A stretch of 64,000 bases of DNA from Daphnia pulex (GCF_021134715.1 NC_060018.1:4977501-5041500), one strand, 5' to 3'; numbered from the stretch's first letter, positions 49,563 through 62,740 are shown. A program made the numbers and translations. Notes: generated by a model from the sequence alone, not told the origin.

Positions 49563-52500
49563 ATTCTTGCCAATATCGTTTAGTTTTTCCCCCTTCTGAA
49601 CCCAACACCCTCCCTCTACTACCCCCCTTCACCTGTAACGGCCATTGGAAAAAGAAAAAATACCCCGTGACGGCAATTTTACAAGAAAAATATTTTCAAA
49701 ACCAACACAAACGAAAATGGGAATGCGGCGTCGTCTGCGCGAAGGAATCGATTATTCTTGACTAATAACAAGAGAATGTTTCTCAATCAAACTCACACAT
49801 CTAGCGCCACCCCCCCCCCCCCTCCTTTCGCGCAATCAGTACATATAAACAGCATCTTATGAATATAGATATGTAATTTTTAACACACCTTTTTCCCTCC
49901 CTTTTATCCCCTCCCCTTATATCCATTCGTATTTCCCCTTATCAGTAGATTTGTTTTAAATAGGGACGGGGAATTTATTATCAACGTAGGCAATATTTGC
50001 GACAATACAACTCTGCGTTTCTTTTAACCACATCTGCTGCAATTTCCCCTCATCGAATTTTGATTGGCAAAATCCTCCGCCTGTTTTTTATCTCGCTGCA
50101 TAGTTTACTTTTTAGTTTCTAATCTCTTCATCTTGAATTTTTTTAAGGGGAGGGAGAGGTGGGGGGTTCCCTTCTTTTATCTTACATTACCTATTTTTCC
50201 TTAAATTTTATTTGTCTTGTGTTGCGCTGTCCATTCTTTTATTTTGTCTCCCTCTCTTTTGTACACATTCTTTATAAAACGGGGAGGATTTTTTTCAATT
50301 TCTTGGAATTTTGTTGGTGGGTGTGAATGGTCGTCTAGGTGACACGATGATGCGGCTCGAAATCATTTGTTCGATTTAGGTAAAAATCACGGGAGGGACT
50401 TGAAAAGCACAATAGTTTGTTTTGTCAGATTGGAAACAGTACTTAAAGTAGTAGTGTATAGTAGAGATCACGAAGCCGGAAGACTATTGAAATGATACAC
50501 ACCAGCAATTTTATTAAACAACCCAAAAAAGAAGAAAAAGTTTTCGATTATTTTATTATTATTTTGGATCGGGAAGAAATCGATATATAGCAAAAGAGAG
50601 AACTTCTGTTTGTCCCTCTAATATTTGAAGAAAAGAAAAAAAAGATTACCATGTAATTGACACCCCCTCCAAAATCCGCTCTTGGCCGTCTTACCGAGAG
50701 ATTCCCATACGGTTGTTGGCCAGTGTATAATCTGATGAGAATTATGGCTATATGCTGTACACACAAGACAAATGATGATGGAACGTAGGTCTTATTGACG
50801 CTCGAGCCTTATGGGAAAAGCAACGATCGATGTCGATCGAGATGTGTAAAAACCAAAACAAAACAAAAAAAGGAATTAACATATGCTGTCAAGGGAAATG
50901 TAGTATTTCCACCACTAACTAACTCTCTTTTCTCTATCCTTCTCTCTTGTATTCTCTTTATTCTATTATTCTTTCATACCCGCATGTAGAAAACATTAAT
51001 AAGATTAATTCAATACCTAGCCGCATATCTACAGAATTCCACCAGCTCCCTTCCGCACCTTTTGGCGTCGCAGTTGGATCAAGATGCATCTTCCCCGTTC
51101 CCTCCCGCTGTTTATTGTTATAAAACAACAACAAAATTTTTTTTTATCATTACTCGTTCTCTCCATTTTGAAAAATTGTTGGTAGTGATCGCCCACGCGC
51201 GCCGATGTATAGCTCTCGTTGATGATGCAAAGAAAGAAAATATGAAAAACAAATATAGAGAATGAGACTTGATAGTTTCTCATTGGCCAATGGTACAATC
51301 TTGGCACACTCCACACGAAAATATTATTATTTTGTTTTTTCATTATCATCATTTTTATTTGTTGGTGAATTTTTGGGGGATGTGTTGTGTCACGCTGTTT
51401 TCGATTGCGGTCGCTTCCATTTCCGCCCGGTCGCTATGGGAATCTCCAATATAACCCGATCTTCCGTTACCATTTCGAAATATATACGAGATGCGCGCGC
51501 ACAGCAGCAGCAGTATTACGTGTGAGAGATTTGAGGTTCAACCAGGAAAACTGTAACGGAATGTACTCGCCTTTTTTGACACTCTACCGTTTCTTCTAGC
51601 TATTTTATCGCCCCATCAATTTCGACTTGAATCGACTGGAAATTTGTCATGGCCTCGATACGGCAGAAAATCAAAAAATTGGTGATTGTTCACAGATGGC
51701 GCTGAGAGCGTAACATTTTCGAAGGCCAAAAAAGAGAAAATAGAAAAAACTCTGCAGACTTTTTTTTAAAGAAAAATCTTCAGTGAGACAGAGGAGGGGT
51801 GTTTGACACACTCTGGTCCGTCTGACTCCCCTCTCTTTCCTTTTAGTTCCTTTTCAAATAACTGCAGTTAAGACTCGACCCTCCCGCGACGTTATTTAGT
51901 TCCCCCCTTTTCTTCCATCCTCCTCGGTTGGTTTCCTCTTTTATTTTTCTTTTATCAGTGACAAACAAGAAGATACAAAACACAGTCCAGTCCTACTAAG
52001 ACTAGTGAACGTGCGGGGGTGGTGGTGAAACGGTCGCAAACACAAGAGAGTCTGAGCTCGCTCTTTCATTATCGTTTCTTTTTCTGTATTTGTGTTGCGT
52101 CTAAATTGCCCAACGACTGAGCTGTGACGAGGATGGAACCGTATTTCAACAGCAACTGAATAGAAGGTAAGAACTTATTTTAAGCAACTAGACAACTATC
52201 CATCTGTCAATGCTCCACCTCGCCCCCCCTTCCACGAAAAAGAAAAAACACACCGACATTCCCCAAAATGTTGGAGCAGACGACACAGTTTCTCTGTGTG
52301 TTTATGATTGTTTTGGATATCGAGAGTTGTGTTTGACGTTTCGTCATGTAAAAGAGCGGCGTGTGTGTGTGTGGTTGTTGCCACATTCCAAGTGTTGGGA
52401 ATATTATCGTCATTGTAAGAGCTCAACTCGTCCGTCAGCAACTCGTCTTGATTGTAATATCCGGTTTTGTGGACGAGTTCATTGTCCTTGGGTATAGACT

Positions 52501-54210
52501 CACTCGATTTCGAAGCTGCTGTCATCTTCGTCTTGTGTGGTTTTGGTTCGTATAGATATGATGGTGAGGCGGGGGGGGATATACACACTCCAATTGATTT
52601 TCCGTCAAAGTCCCTCAGACTCAACTTGTTTTTCCTTATAGCGAAACGTGAGAGATGTGGAGAAACACCAATCCGGTGGCTTTGGGGTTTGAGCACACGA
52701 CCGTGAAGAACCACCACCAAGTCTTGTAGTCTAGTACACATATTATTTTTCTCAGAGCATTCGAAATGGTTTTGCTGCTTACTCGGCTTTGAAATGAGAA
52801 AAAGAGAGCGGGATTTTTTCTCTCTTATATACACGCACGCCAGCAGTCGTTAAAATAACCAGTAGCCTGTGCTGCTGCCCGCATCCAGACATAACTCTTG
52901 TTTAAATCGTTAAAAAATATCAATTGAAAAGGCGACCGATCGTCAGATGGCGATGCTTCAGACTCTGGACGTTCTCTCGACCCCATTATTATAAACAAAT
53001 ATAGCCTCCCCGAATGAAGAACATCAGTGAGCCTCCATCATCTTTTATCGAGACGATCGGTAGCTCAGCTCAGCAGCACAGCCCCTCGTCGTCTATTCTC
53101 TGTTAATGTCGTTGTAGTGGAAACAAGCCAGCCAGAAATATATGTGTGTGTCGTTTCCTTATTTGTCTCGACGCCAGCCGATCCCCCTTAATGATTGGTT
53201 GATCAAGTTACACAATCGACGAGTGTCAAACTTCGTCCAAAAGTTATACCAACAGGACAAAAGAAAATAAATTAATTTAGTGAACCGTGAGATTGGAAAA
53301 ACAAGGTTGCCAGCTCATCTCTCCATCGCTTCTCCAATACAGTTTTCTGAGTTGGGTGCATATTTTGATAGTGAAATAATAGTTATTCACACTGACAGAT
53401 TGGTTCGTGTTTGGATTGTCGAAACACGACGCATGCACACGCACATATACCCGTGAAAATATATCCGATCGACTCACGAACGACTGCGTATACACACACT
53501 AGAGCAGACACCCACTCCCACACACACACACACACACACCACTGGTGTGTGTGTGCTGGGTACACAACAGAAGTAGCTCGGCCCAGAGTTGTGTTCTGCC
53601 ACCGTTCGGTCTGGCAGCATGTGAAATTTCTGTGTTCGGTTTCTCTCCCTTTCTAATAAAGTGTGCGGTCAATTTTCGTCGAGTGATTGTAACAACAACA
53701 TTTTTTATCCGTCAAGTTTCTGTCGTCGTCGTCGTGAATAGCAACCGACAAGGTGACACATGGCTTCACGGTTCCTATTTCTATACGTGTTTACTTGTAT
53801 ATTTAATTGTTTCTTTTGGTTGTTGGTTAAGTTGTCGATTCGTTGCGCCTCGTCGACTATAGTGAAATCGCCAATAAATAATTTGTCAGTGACCGAGTGT
53901 GTGTGTTCGAGAGATAACCGAATGATCAGATAAGTTGTGGAATCGGTTGAACGTTGCGCACACACACACACACACATAATCGGACGTTACAAAGTTTCAC
54001 TCGGCAGGAAAAGGGGTTCGTGTTGCGCCGACAACCCGTTTATTGGAATAATACGAAATGGGAACCGCAAAAGGGAGGGTCCAATGTTATCCACATGCAG
54101 TCACACAGGGGAAATCATTATCGGGATTTTTTTATTTTTTCTCTTTTTTCTGTTTTGTTTGGTTGGTGAGCCGTGTACCGGAAACGTCCCTATAAGGCTA
54201 TTTCCTTTTC
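49563..54210. other. Hexokinase 3' UTR and upstream region of septin
   Basis: No confident gene. A 13-C run lies at 49810-49822. A possible non-coding septin exon ends at 52168 (GAATAGAAG/GTAAGA). A (CA)n run at 53519-53539 is followed by (TG)n at 53545-53555, a potential hairpin. Another (CA)n lies at about 53957-53976. An open minus-strand frame at 52196-52834 is treated as doubtful. Confidence 0.45.
53519..53555. repeat. (CA)n followed by (TG)n, potential hairpin
   Basis: About ten CA units are followed after CCACTGG by five to six TG units. The two halves are complementary and could fold back. It lies in septin upstream DNA. Confidence 0.8.
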
Positions 54211-54217
54211 AATCGTG

Positions 54218-54283
54218 ATGGCGGCGTTGTGCAATCAAAAAATTAACTTTAATGATTATGATTATTCCGGTGGGGGTATAATA
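54218..54283 (+). other. Possible upstream coding exon of septin
   Basis: ATG at 54218 opens MAALCNQKINFNDYDYSGG and reaches a G/GTATAA donor in phase 1. The acceptor CCGCCAG at about 54391 restores the septin frame at ALLNKRKRSAS. This would add about 40 residues. The donor is modest, so this stays tentative. Confidence 0.3.
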
Positions 54284-54450
54284 ATAGCAACTACCGTTTC
54301 CAAAGTACGTCTTATTATATTCTCAAATTTTTATGTTCTCTTTTTGTTTATTCTTTTCGATTGGCCGTCACTTTCGATACCGGCCCGCCAGCCTTATTAA
54401 ACAAAAGAAAAAGGAGTGCGTCTACAATCGACGACGAGAAATCGGGAATC

Positions 54451-56404
54451 ATGTCAGCCGAAGGCGGAAGGAGCAACACTCGCTTTGCAGTCCACGAATT
54501 GACGAGGCAATTTGGCAGGCCAGAAACAACGAATTCTCCCGTTAGCGGCCCTGTTCCAGCTCATCAAAAATCGCTGCCCAAAATCCTATCTCACATTGCC
54601 AAGACGCCGCCAGCAGCAGCAGCAGCGCCGGAAAACACGGACAACATCAACCATTCCTTCGGTTCAGTTACAGGCAGCAACGGCCTGGTGAAACCACATC
54701 CGGCAGATCATGCGGATGACAACAAGAAAGTGACGAAAGAAGAAATTATCGACGAGAAATCTTCGTCGTCCGAATCGGAATCGGATGAATCTCCCGCAGC
54801 ACCGAATCCAGTCACCAGCATTGCTCAGATTCGGCCGACACTCCGCCAGCCGCCGGCAGCAGTGCAGCCGTCCAAAATACAATCGTCAGATTACGTCATA
54901 GGTCTAGATCAACTCCAAGAACAAGTCAGAAGACTAGCCCTCCGTAGAGGATTCACGCTCAACATTATGGTTGTGGGTAAGTCACGAAGCACCATCCATC
55001 TCCTTTCTCTTCTAAAGGCTACGTCTAAATTCTGACCTCCTTTTATATGAAATTCTCCTTTTGAATCAAAGGCCGCAGTGGGCTAGGCAAGTCGACTCTC
55101 ATCAACACTTTATTCCGTTCTTCCGTACTTCCTCGTACGTGCAGTGTCTCGGGATCAGAACCTGCCAAAACGGCTGAAATACGTACGACTCAAACAGGTT
55201 TGAGCATTCACATTCCTTTTTCCTCTTCATTTTGATGCATTGTACGTAATCCACCTCTTGTTGTCTCATTTTGCAGCCATCCACGAGAACGGAATTCGGC
55301 TGGATTTGACCGTGACCGACACACCCGGCTACGGCGATCGCATCGACAACACGAATTGGTACAGCGAAAAATTCCCTTTTTTCTTTTTAAGAATGATAAA
55401 AAGAATAAGATGAACATTCCTATAGCATTGGTTGAATATTTTATTCAGTTGGGAGCCGGCTTTGGAATACATCAACGAACAGTACGAAAAGTACTTGATC
55501 GAGGAGCAAGGTGCCGAGAGAACACGCTGGATTCACGACACCAGAGTGCATTGCTGTCTATACTTCATACCACCTACCGGGCACGGGTATATTATAACGG
55601 TTTTAAGCTTGCGCGTATACGTCAGTTGATGGATTGTATGTATATGCAATGCGCCTCTTTTTTCTTTTTCCTCTTTAAATAAACATGCAGATTACGCCCG
55701 TTGGACTTAGAAGTGCTTCAGAGGCTACACAATGTGGTCAACATAATTCCAGTCATTGCCAAAGCGGATACCCTAACTCTGGACGTAATATTATTCATTA
55801 AGTGGTCTGTCGGTACCGTTTTATTTACGATTGACGTCTTGTTTTTCTAACCCGCATCAAACAGGAGAGGCAAGAGTTTAAAAAGAACATTCAACAAGAT
55901 TTGGCTCGTCATAGGATCGGCGTTTATCCTTTGGCCAAATACGACCATCCAGATGATTACGGAGTCAATGAGTCGTACAGAGTAGGTTAATCAACCGCAT
56001 TTCTTTTCTTGACTTTGTAATTTTTTCCTCATTGGATCATTTCAGAAAATGGTTCCGTTCGCCGTTGTTGGTAGTGAACAAATTCATAATGTCAGTGGTC
56101 GAATGGTACTAGGACGCCAAAATGGCTGGGGTCTTGTTCAGGTGGAAGACCCGAGTCATTGTGAATTTCACCATTTGCGAAATCTTCTCATCAGGTAGAA
56201 ATAATCTCCTTGTAACAATAGAAGAAAAGAAAAATGTTTGGAAATTCCCCAATTTCACGTATCGTTTCTTTATTTGACAGGAATCGCATGCAAGATTTGA
56301 TTGAATTAACATCCGCCATCCATTACGAGGCCTTCCGTCGGCGCCGTCTCATGGAGACAAACGGCATGATTGATATGTGTTCCCTCAACGAGAGTCACAT
56401 TTGA
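54451..56404 (+). CDS. Septin, SEPT3/SEPT9-type GTP-binding cytoskeletal protein
   Basis: Eight exons: 54451-54976, 55072-55197, 55277-55358, 55449-55586, 55691-55784, 55865-55981, 56046-56194 and 56281-56404. All phases agree; 451 residues from the ATG at 54451. A Ser/Pro-rich disordered N-terminus of about 140 residues precedes a polybasic segment ([12 protein letters not shown]). The G domain then has G1 [10 protein letters not shown]3 DTPGYGD, G4 [19 protein letters not shown] and [30 protein letters not shown]-like wording is closest to the SEPT3/9/12 group, and there is no C-terminal coiled coil, as in that group. Septins form filaments at membranes and cleavage furrows. The frame upstream of 54451 (LLNKRKRSASTIDDEKSG) looks coding, so a longer start is possible. 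Confidence 0.92.
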
Positions 56405-57145
56405 TGCACCCAATTTAACAAACAAAATAATTTCTATTTCTTTTTTATCTCCCCATAGTGTGTTTGTTGGCTGTGACTCCTTTTTTTGACCAGTATAAAA
56501 ATACGACGCTTTGAATGAATTATTATTTTTTTAGAGTTATTCAAACACGAAACCTGTCGTGAATCGAGTCGGGGAAAATACTTTCTTCTTCTATTAGATG
56601 ACGCAAGGACGGACGGGTCGTCGGGCGCCGTTTCCGGTCGAATGGCCGACCGCCGGACTGAGAGTTTTAGCGTGTTTCGTGCCTCAGCAAACAAAACGTT
56701 TGGTATCAGGCCATCCGCCCCTTCCAAACGTCTTTTCATAATAGAAAGTGAAGCTAATCTTCTTCAACTCTTTATTCCACAGTGGAAAACATCCGCCCAG
56801 CTGCCGAAGCACGAATCCGACGTATCCGAGTCCGTGGGAATTGAGAGGACAAATCACATGCAACTTCTCAATGTCCTCTCCTGATTTGAATGTGTACTTG
56901 CGTTTGACCGTTTCCGTGGAATGCAGCAAGAAATCATCGAAATTGCCCAAAATTTCTTTATTTTTATATCCCGGACGTTGGGTTTTCCACCTCATTTCCT
57001 CTTACTGTCACCACCACCCTATAGACTTACACTTTCGTTTCGAGTCAACAGAGCAGGTCCATCAACAGGAGAAAGAATTTTCGGTTGTGTACCATAGAGA
57101 AAGTACAAAGATACGGGGAGCTTTCAGTCATCCACCACCATATAG
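56405..57145. other. Intergenic DNA between septin and the C1q gene
   Basis: I see no recognisable exon. The left part is the septin 3' flank; the right part is promoter DNA of the C1q-domain gene. Confidence 0.5.
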
Positions 57146-57181
57146 TATAAAAGCGCAAGCACGTCTATTGTAAACTCACAG
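57146..57181 (+). promoter_or_regulatory. TATA box and initiator of the C1q-domain gene
   Basis: TATAAAAG begins at 57146, and TCACAG with its A at 57178 lies 32 bp downstream, the ideal arthropod spacing. The ATG is only 21 bp further on, so the 5' UTR is very short. Confidence 0.7.
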
Positions 57182-57198
57182 TCCTCCAGGTATTTTCG

Positions 57199-58369
57199 AT
57201 GTCAGCGAACATGTTTCAGTAAGTCCCCTTGACATTTATTTTCTCTTCTTAATATCATTATTAATGGTAATACATTCTTTTTGCAGCTACAGTTTATTTG
57301 TCCTTGCGTTGGTTGCACTGACGTGTCAGGCCGACCAGCAAATAAAACCGAATAGTGCCACAGTCGCTAGAAGAGCCTCAGCTCCCACCATCAGACCGTC
57401 AATCAAAGTGGATAAAATCAGAGATGTGGAAGCCGTTGATCCTGGTCTCCTTTCACCGCCAAGCGCAGCCAAAAACTCGACTGGCACACGATCAGTGACC
57501 GACACTTTGGGCAAACAGTCCAACACCGGGAGCAGTCAGGGCACCCTGTTGGGTCAAGAAACGATTTTTGGAAATCCTATTTTCAAAAACGCATTTGGAG
57601 GTGGCAACAATTTCAATCAGCAAGACAATGGATTTCAACAATTTTCACCTGGACAGCCAGTTGGAGGGTTCGGCCAACAAGGGCAAGTTGGTGGATTTGG
57701 GCAGACGCCTGGAACTTTTAATCAACCAGGAATTGGAGGATTCCCTAACAACAACGGCGGTGTTTTCCCCGGCGGAGGTGTTTTACCTGGCGGATCTCAA
57801 CTTCCTCCAGGGTCAGTAGCTGCTGACTCTGTCGCTTTCAGTGCTGCTCGAGCTTCAGATTTTACGCGAGTCGGAGTTACGCAAGTTCGATTCGACTACA
57901 CCTTGACAGATATTGGCTACGGTTGGTACCCAGATCGTAGCGAATTTGTTTGTTACTACCCCGGGCTTTATTACTTTACGTATCATGGCCTATCAACGCA
58001 AACCAGACAATTCAAGTAAGTTTTTGTCAACCATTTAAATCTCAATTTTGAATGAACAATAACGAGAATTAATTTTGTCAGGCTGTCTTTGGTAAAAAAT
58101 AATCTAGAGGTCGTGTCGGCTTGGGGCGATACTAATGGATATCAAAGCGGATCCAACACTGCTATTTTGGCACTCAATCAAGGCGACAGAGTCTACCTCG
58201 TCTTGCAAGAAGGTAAGCGTATACTTCATATGCGCAATCCACTAAAGATTTGTTGGTAAAAGATTATTTTCTAAAGTTACCCGATCTGTTGTTTTCTTTA
58301 GGGAATTTACACGAAACGAACAATGGTGGACGCGGGTACACAACATTTTCTGGATTCAGAATTCGTTAG
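57199..58369 (+). CDS. Secreted C1q-domain protein
   Basis: Four exons: 57199-57218, 57287-58015, 58082-58212 and 58302-58369; 315 residues. The 20-nt first exon supplies MSANMF plus two bases, and the splice creates the signal peptide HYSLFVLALVALTCQA. A Gly/Gln/Phe-rich low-complexity region (GGFGQQGQVGGFGQTPG) replaces the collagen stem found in vertebrate C1q proteins. The C-terminal C1q/TNF-like domain has VAFSAARASDF, VRFDYTLTDIGYGW, FVCYYPGLYYFTYHG, LSLVKNN, NTAILALNQGDRVYLVL and TTFSGFRIR. Such domains form secreted trimers with recognition or adhesion roles; the ligand is unknown. Confidence 0.88.
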
Positions 58370-61300
58370 CCACACCATTAACGCTAAAACGTACAAGTGT
58401 CATAAAACTATTCAAATTTTATCTTTGATGTTCGGTCAATACAAGACAACGTTACAAAAACGAAAAAGTTAATACACAAAAGACCTCAAAATGAAACTAT
58501 AGACTATTGCAGTTCAATAAAAAATACAATGAATAGTTTCGTTGATTAAATAGAAAAGTTGACTAATTCACGGTTTGTAATCGGTAGAAAATAATTCGGC
58601 TATTAAGACCAAGTTCCGGGATGTTCTTGAGTTGCGATTTTCTACTTTTTAAGCACGAAATCCGGAACAATAAAATTTTATCGTTCACTCACAACCTCCC
58701 AAGCCAAGATTTAAAAAAAATTGTATCGTATAGGATTGAGTTATCTTCAGAAGTCCACGTAATTGAATTAAATCTGTCTTGAAAATCAGAATTTTAATGT
58801 AAAAAACGCAGGGCAGAAAACAACTTTGAAGTAAAATTTTGAGGTCTATTTTAAGCAATTTAATAGATGGCCGCGTCCTCGCGTAGTAGGCAACGGCAGC
58901 TGTGATTACCTGTGATACATGATTAATTGATTACTTGCTTGAGTTTCTGTTGGGAAGTTCCAATAAAACATAACCTCATTGTATAGGCTATGCAATAAAA
59001 AGACTAGCGATAGCGAACTTACCCCAATCGAACAAAATGAAAATGAATTTATGTCTTTTTCCTACCGCTAGATGGACAGAGACACAGAGTCCGTAAGGGG
59101 GCGCTAAATGCACTTCACCTTTAATCTTCATTTGTTAAACAAACGCTGATAAGTAAGGTGTCTGATTGTTACAGGCATCTGAGCACGTTAAATTCACACT
59201 GTCATTTACGTAAAGCAAAGTGAAACTAGTCTTTTTTCACGCCGTGACTTTTATCCCACCAAGCAGAATCGACTTGAACTAAAAGCTATGTGCAAGTAAG
59301 TGAATCGTGAAGAGTTTAGACTTTTAAGAAAGTAAAATTTACTACTTCATTTTTCTGATAGCATGGCGAAGGTCTTGCCTTTCTCCACGAGTTGATCGGT
59401 GCCGTGTCACGAAGATGCCTCTTGCCGAAATGTTGTCTATTGTTACCTGTAACCGTCTTATCCCATGACCACAGACAATTCAAGTAAATTTGTAAATCAA
59501 TTTCTATACAATAATGCAATATATTTTATACATTTATGTTCAGTAGGTAGCAGATCTCTGCTTATTGGTTAGAGAATTTGAGAACACAGCTAATAAGTCT
59601 TCATTGCCGTCATGCAAATGGTTTTGTTGCAGCCAGCTGGTGAAAGGGGTGATCAAGCTAAGTTAAGCTGTTGCTGCATGCAGTCTATCGACCATAGACT
59701 ATGGTGCTGGTGTTATTCTGAAGTGTGGAAGTGTTACCTTTGAAGTGTAACAACAGCAAGAACACTTTTTGCAAAGGTGATTTGATTGAGATAATTTTTT
59801 GTAACTTGGGAAGTCTCGTGTTTATTTTAAAATTTTGTATTCAAATCATAAGTTGATCTCTGATAGGATGTGAAAAATTAGTGACATAGTGATGATTCTT
59901 GCTTCAGAGTTTTTGTGATAAGATAGTCACCTGTTTGATCAGCGTGCTCTGAATCATAATTTTTCTTTTGATTAATGTAGCACACAAATTCTTGCTTATT
60001 TTGTGCTTCCAAATAAGATAGCTTTTGTGGAAATTTTTTGTAAAGAGTTGTATATTTTTTTTATCTAACAAATCAGAAATTCCCTAATTTCTTAAAAACT
60101 TTTGGGTGTTTGGTCATCTTCTTGATTTCTTTTTCTCTAGTTTTGTGTACATTTGAAGTAAATCACTGCCTTAACTACTAAGTGTTTGATCCATTTATTT
60201 TACAGTTGTAAGCCAAAGTTAAAATCACTTGCATTTTGTTGTTTTGCTTTGTAAATTTTATTATTGGTATCTTTTTTCACATTTCAAAATGTTATTGGTT
60301 CATTAATGTTCTATTGCTTTGTAGGAGTTCATCGTCAGTTTGATGTTTGAGCTGTTTATGGCGTTACTGTTTGGTGTACAGTGGTTTTGCTGTCCCTTTC
60401 TAGTTGAGAGATGCTCTGAAATGGAGTTTGTGCAGACTTGCAGTTCAACATCACACTTAAATGTGTCATTTGTATATGTTTGTGTCTGTGCAGTAAATGC
60501 CGTGTTGAAGAGTCGGGTTATTTAAATAGTCAATGTTGCCTGTTGGCTGTCGGTCTTGTTTTATCGGCTGCATTATGTCGATATGTCGTCTCTTGTTACC
60601 TGTACAGGCGTTGAGGTAATGCTTGATTTTTCGTTCAGTTATTGACTTTTAATTAAAATCTCTATTCTTTTTTCAGTTTAATCACTTGCTGCCGTTGCCT
60701 TGAAACACCGGTGAAACTGAGGAGAGGTTACTGAAATTCAAGACTCGTCAATAAATTATGTAGATGTAGAAAAATTACAAGTGCATATCTGGGCTCCCTT
60801 CTTCAGTGGCCCCGTTTCCCTAAATAACCACTAACCAACGCCCGCCGGTGGTCACTCACTCGCTGCGACAACCAGGAGGAAGGGAGATGTTTGGTCGAAC
60901 GGGGACTTGCAAGGCGCATGATTCGATGAAATCTGTTGGAGGGTCATGAGTCTAAGCCGGAAGCCTACTATGATGCATTGCTCTCTTAAAAACTGTTCCT
61001 CGGCCCTCTTCGCTCTTTTTCCGGTTTCTCTTAACCATGGGCGGGCAATCTCCCTGGTCGAGTCAGTCGGGCAGTGTCTCCCCCTGCTTGACTGGCAGCA
61101 GTTTGAACCGGACGGTCTGTTAAAATAAGAATTTAAATCTAGAACAACGCCTCCTTTGAGCGGCCCGGACAATCCTGAAACCTTTAGGGTTGCCATTCAA
61201 TCGAGGCTTAAACGAGAGTACGTAATTACACGTTAGTCAAATTGCTAAAGCTACTAATTCAATTGTTTGTATTACCCAGATGACGCGGAGGTGTTGTCCA

Positions 61301-62304
61301 TTGAAGGGTTTTGGTGACAAGGAGTCAATGAACGAAACGCTAAACCAAATGAAAAAAAGAAAATATTAAAAAAGGTAATGCTATATACGACATGAAGCTT
61401 TTGCTTTCGCAGAAAATAATGTGAATTTTTCAGCAGCCAACGATCCTTTACATATCCGAGCCGAATCCTTTCCGTCTACATTCCGTGTGAAGAGCAAAAC
61501 CCAAATTTCATCACATTTTACTGCTTAGCAACGAAAACAAAGCGAGTGTCAAAACATTGTTTTACTTGCGCAGACTTTACTGTGGCAGAAACGCGTTGGT
61601 TATGTAACAGGTTGAAATTTTTTTTCCCTTTTGTTCATGCAGCATCAAACGACACGCGATAGGTTCTGGCGGTAATCAACTATTCAAGATGGTAGACCTA
61701 TCAATGTAAAAGACAGGGTAAGGGTAGCTCCTGTAAATGTTATTCATTTATGTTAAATAGCTGCTAGCAGGATCTCATTGTTGATTTGCGGTTACAAAAT
61801 CCATAGCTCTGAGTTCAGGTATTGTCAATCAATCATTTGATTTGCGTTTTAGATACCCCTAAATCAGTTATGGAAATACGATTCCCCCCGCTTCTCCTGG
61901 ATGGTTACATAGGATCATTTAAGTTCATTTTTGAGTTATGCGTTGTAAACGTAGCGGACGAACTCTGACAGTCTATCGAACTTTAGCAATTGCGTCTAAT
62001 TTCTTATTTTATTGATTTTATTCAACCGTTTTATGAGAAGCTTTGATTTGTACTTTTTTATATTAATAATTTACCTTTTTTTATCGTTTTTTTTTTTTTT
62101 TAGATTTTCTTCTCCGACCGCAGGTGCAAGGATTATGTGTTTGAAACTTAGAAAAGTTTGCAGTAGAATATTTAAAAAAACCGACTGTCCTTCAAACGGT
62201 TCGAAATGGAAGATTTATTCATTCACCGAAGAAACGAGTCAAATGACTCAAATGTCAAATGTGGTATTTTTAAAGTGACTAAAATTTAAGCCATTATCAT
62301 TTAT
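58370..62304. other. Gene-poor 4 kb with a possible spliced non-coding transcript
   Basis: No protein domain is recognised. A possible three-exon transcript at about 59220-60775 is listed separately. At 59472-59487 a 16-bp exact match to the C1q exon 2 border (58004-58019) suggests a decayed fragment. The 60840-61200 stretch has broken frames on both strands and could be an old mobile-element relic, but I cannot name it. Confidence 0.4.
59220..60775 (+). ncRNA. Possible spliced non-coding RNA, perhaps a snoRNA host
   Basis: A donor GCAA/GTAAGT at 59296, acceptor GTAG at 60324, donor GAG/GTAATG at 60616, acceptor TTTTTTCAG at 60676 and AATAAA at 60750-60755 can be chained. The joined sequence has no long frame. 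Intron 1 holds a box C/D-like element (finding below). Each signal is individually weak and both transcript ends are guesses. Confidence 0.18.
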
Positions 62305-62720
62305 GATTTGATATTTATTTTGATATTGGTTTTTGTAGACCCATCCCCAGCAACGTCAACCTGCAGAAAGAAAAAAGGCCGGTTTCTATGACCTTGACGC
62401 TCGAAGGTCACGGAGATCATTACGTAAAACGTGTCATGCAGTGGTAGAGGTTGGGTGAGAAACGAGAATGACACGTGTTGCTTCATTATCAAAAAGGTAC
62501 AATAGCCGCAAGTGTAAGCTATTTGGTATTCATTTTGATATTGGTTATTGCAGACCCATCCCCGGCAAAGTCACCTGCAGAAAAAAAGGCCAGTTTGCAT
62601 TTCAATCGAAGGTCATGGATATCATTACGTAAAAGGTGTCAGGCATTGGTGTAGAGGTTGGGTGAGAACGGGACGTTTTGCTTCATTATCAAAAAGGTAA
62701 AATAGCCATTAGGCTTAAGA
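62305..62720 (+). repeat. Tandem duplication of about 200 bp
   Basis: Copy A (about 62305-62517) and copy B (about 62518-62720) share long blocks: TTTTGATATTGGTT, GACCCATCCCC, ATCATTACGTAAAA, AGAGGTTGGGTGAGAA and TTGCTTCATTATCAAAAAGG. Small indels separate them, so the event is not brand new. Copy B ends directly before the TATA box at 62741. Confidence 0.85.
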
Positions 62721-62740
62721 GGAGGGGTGAGAAAAAATTG

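Noticed and set aside
60852-61196. 114-codon minus-strand frame, possible transposon remnant
   Set aside because: The opposite strand is also open in pieces, and I can name no transposase, reverse transcriptase or gag motif.
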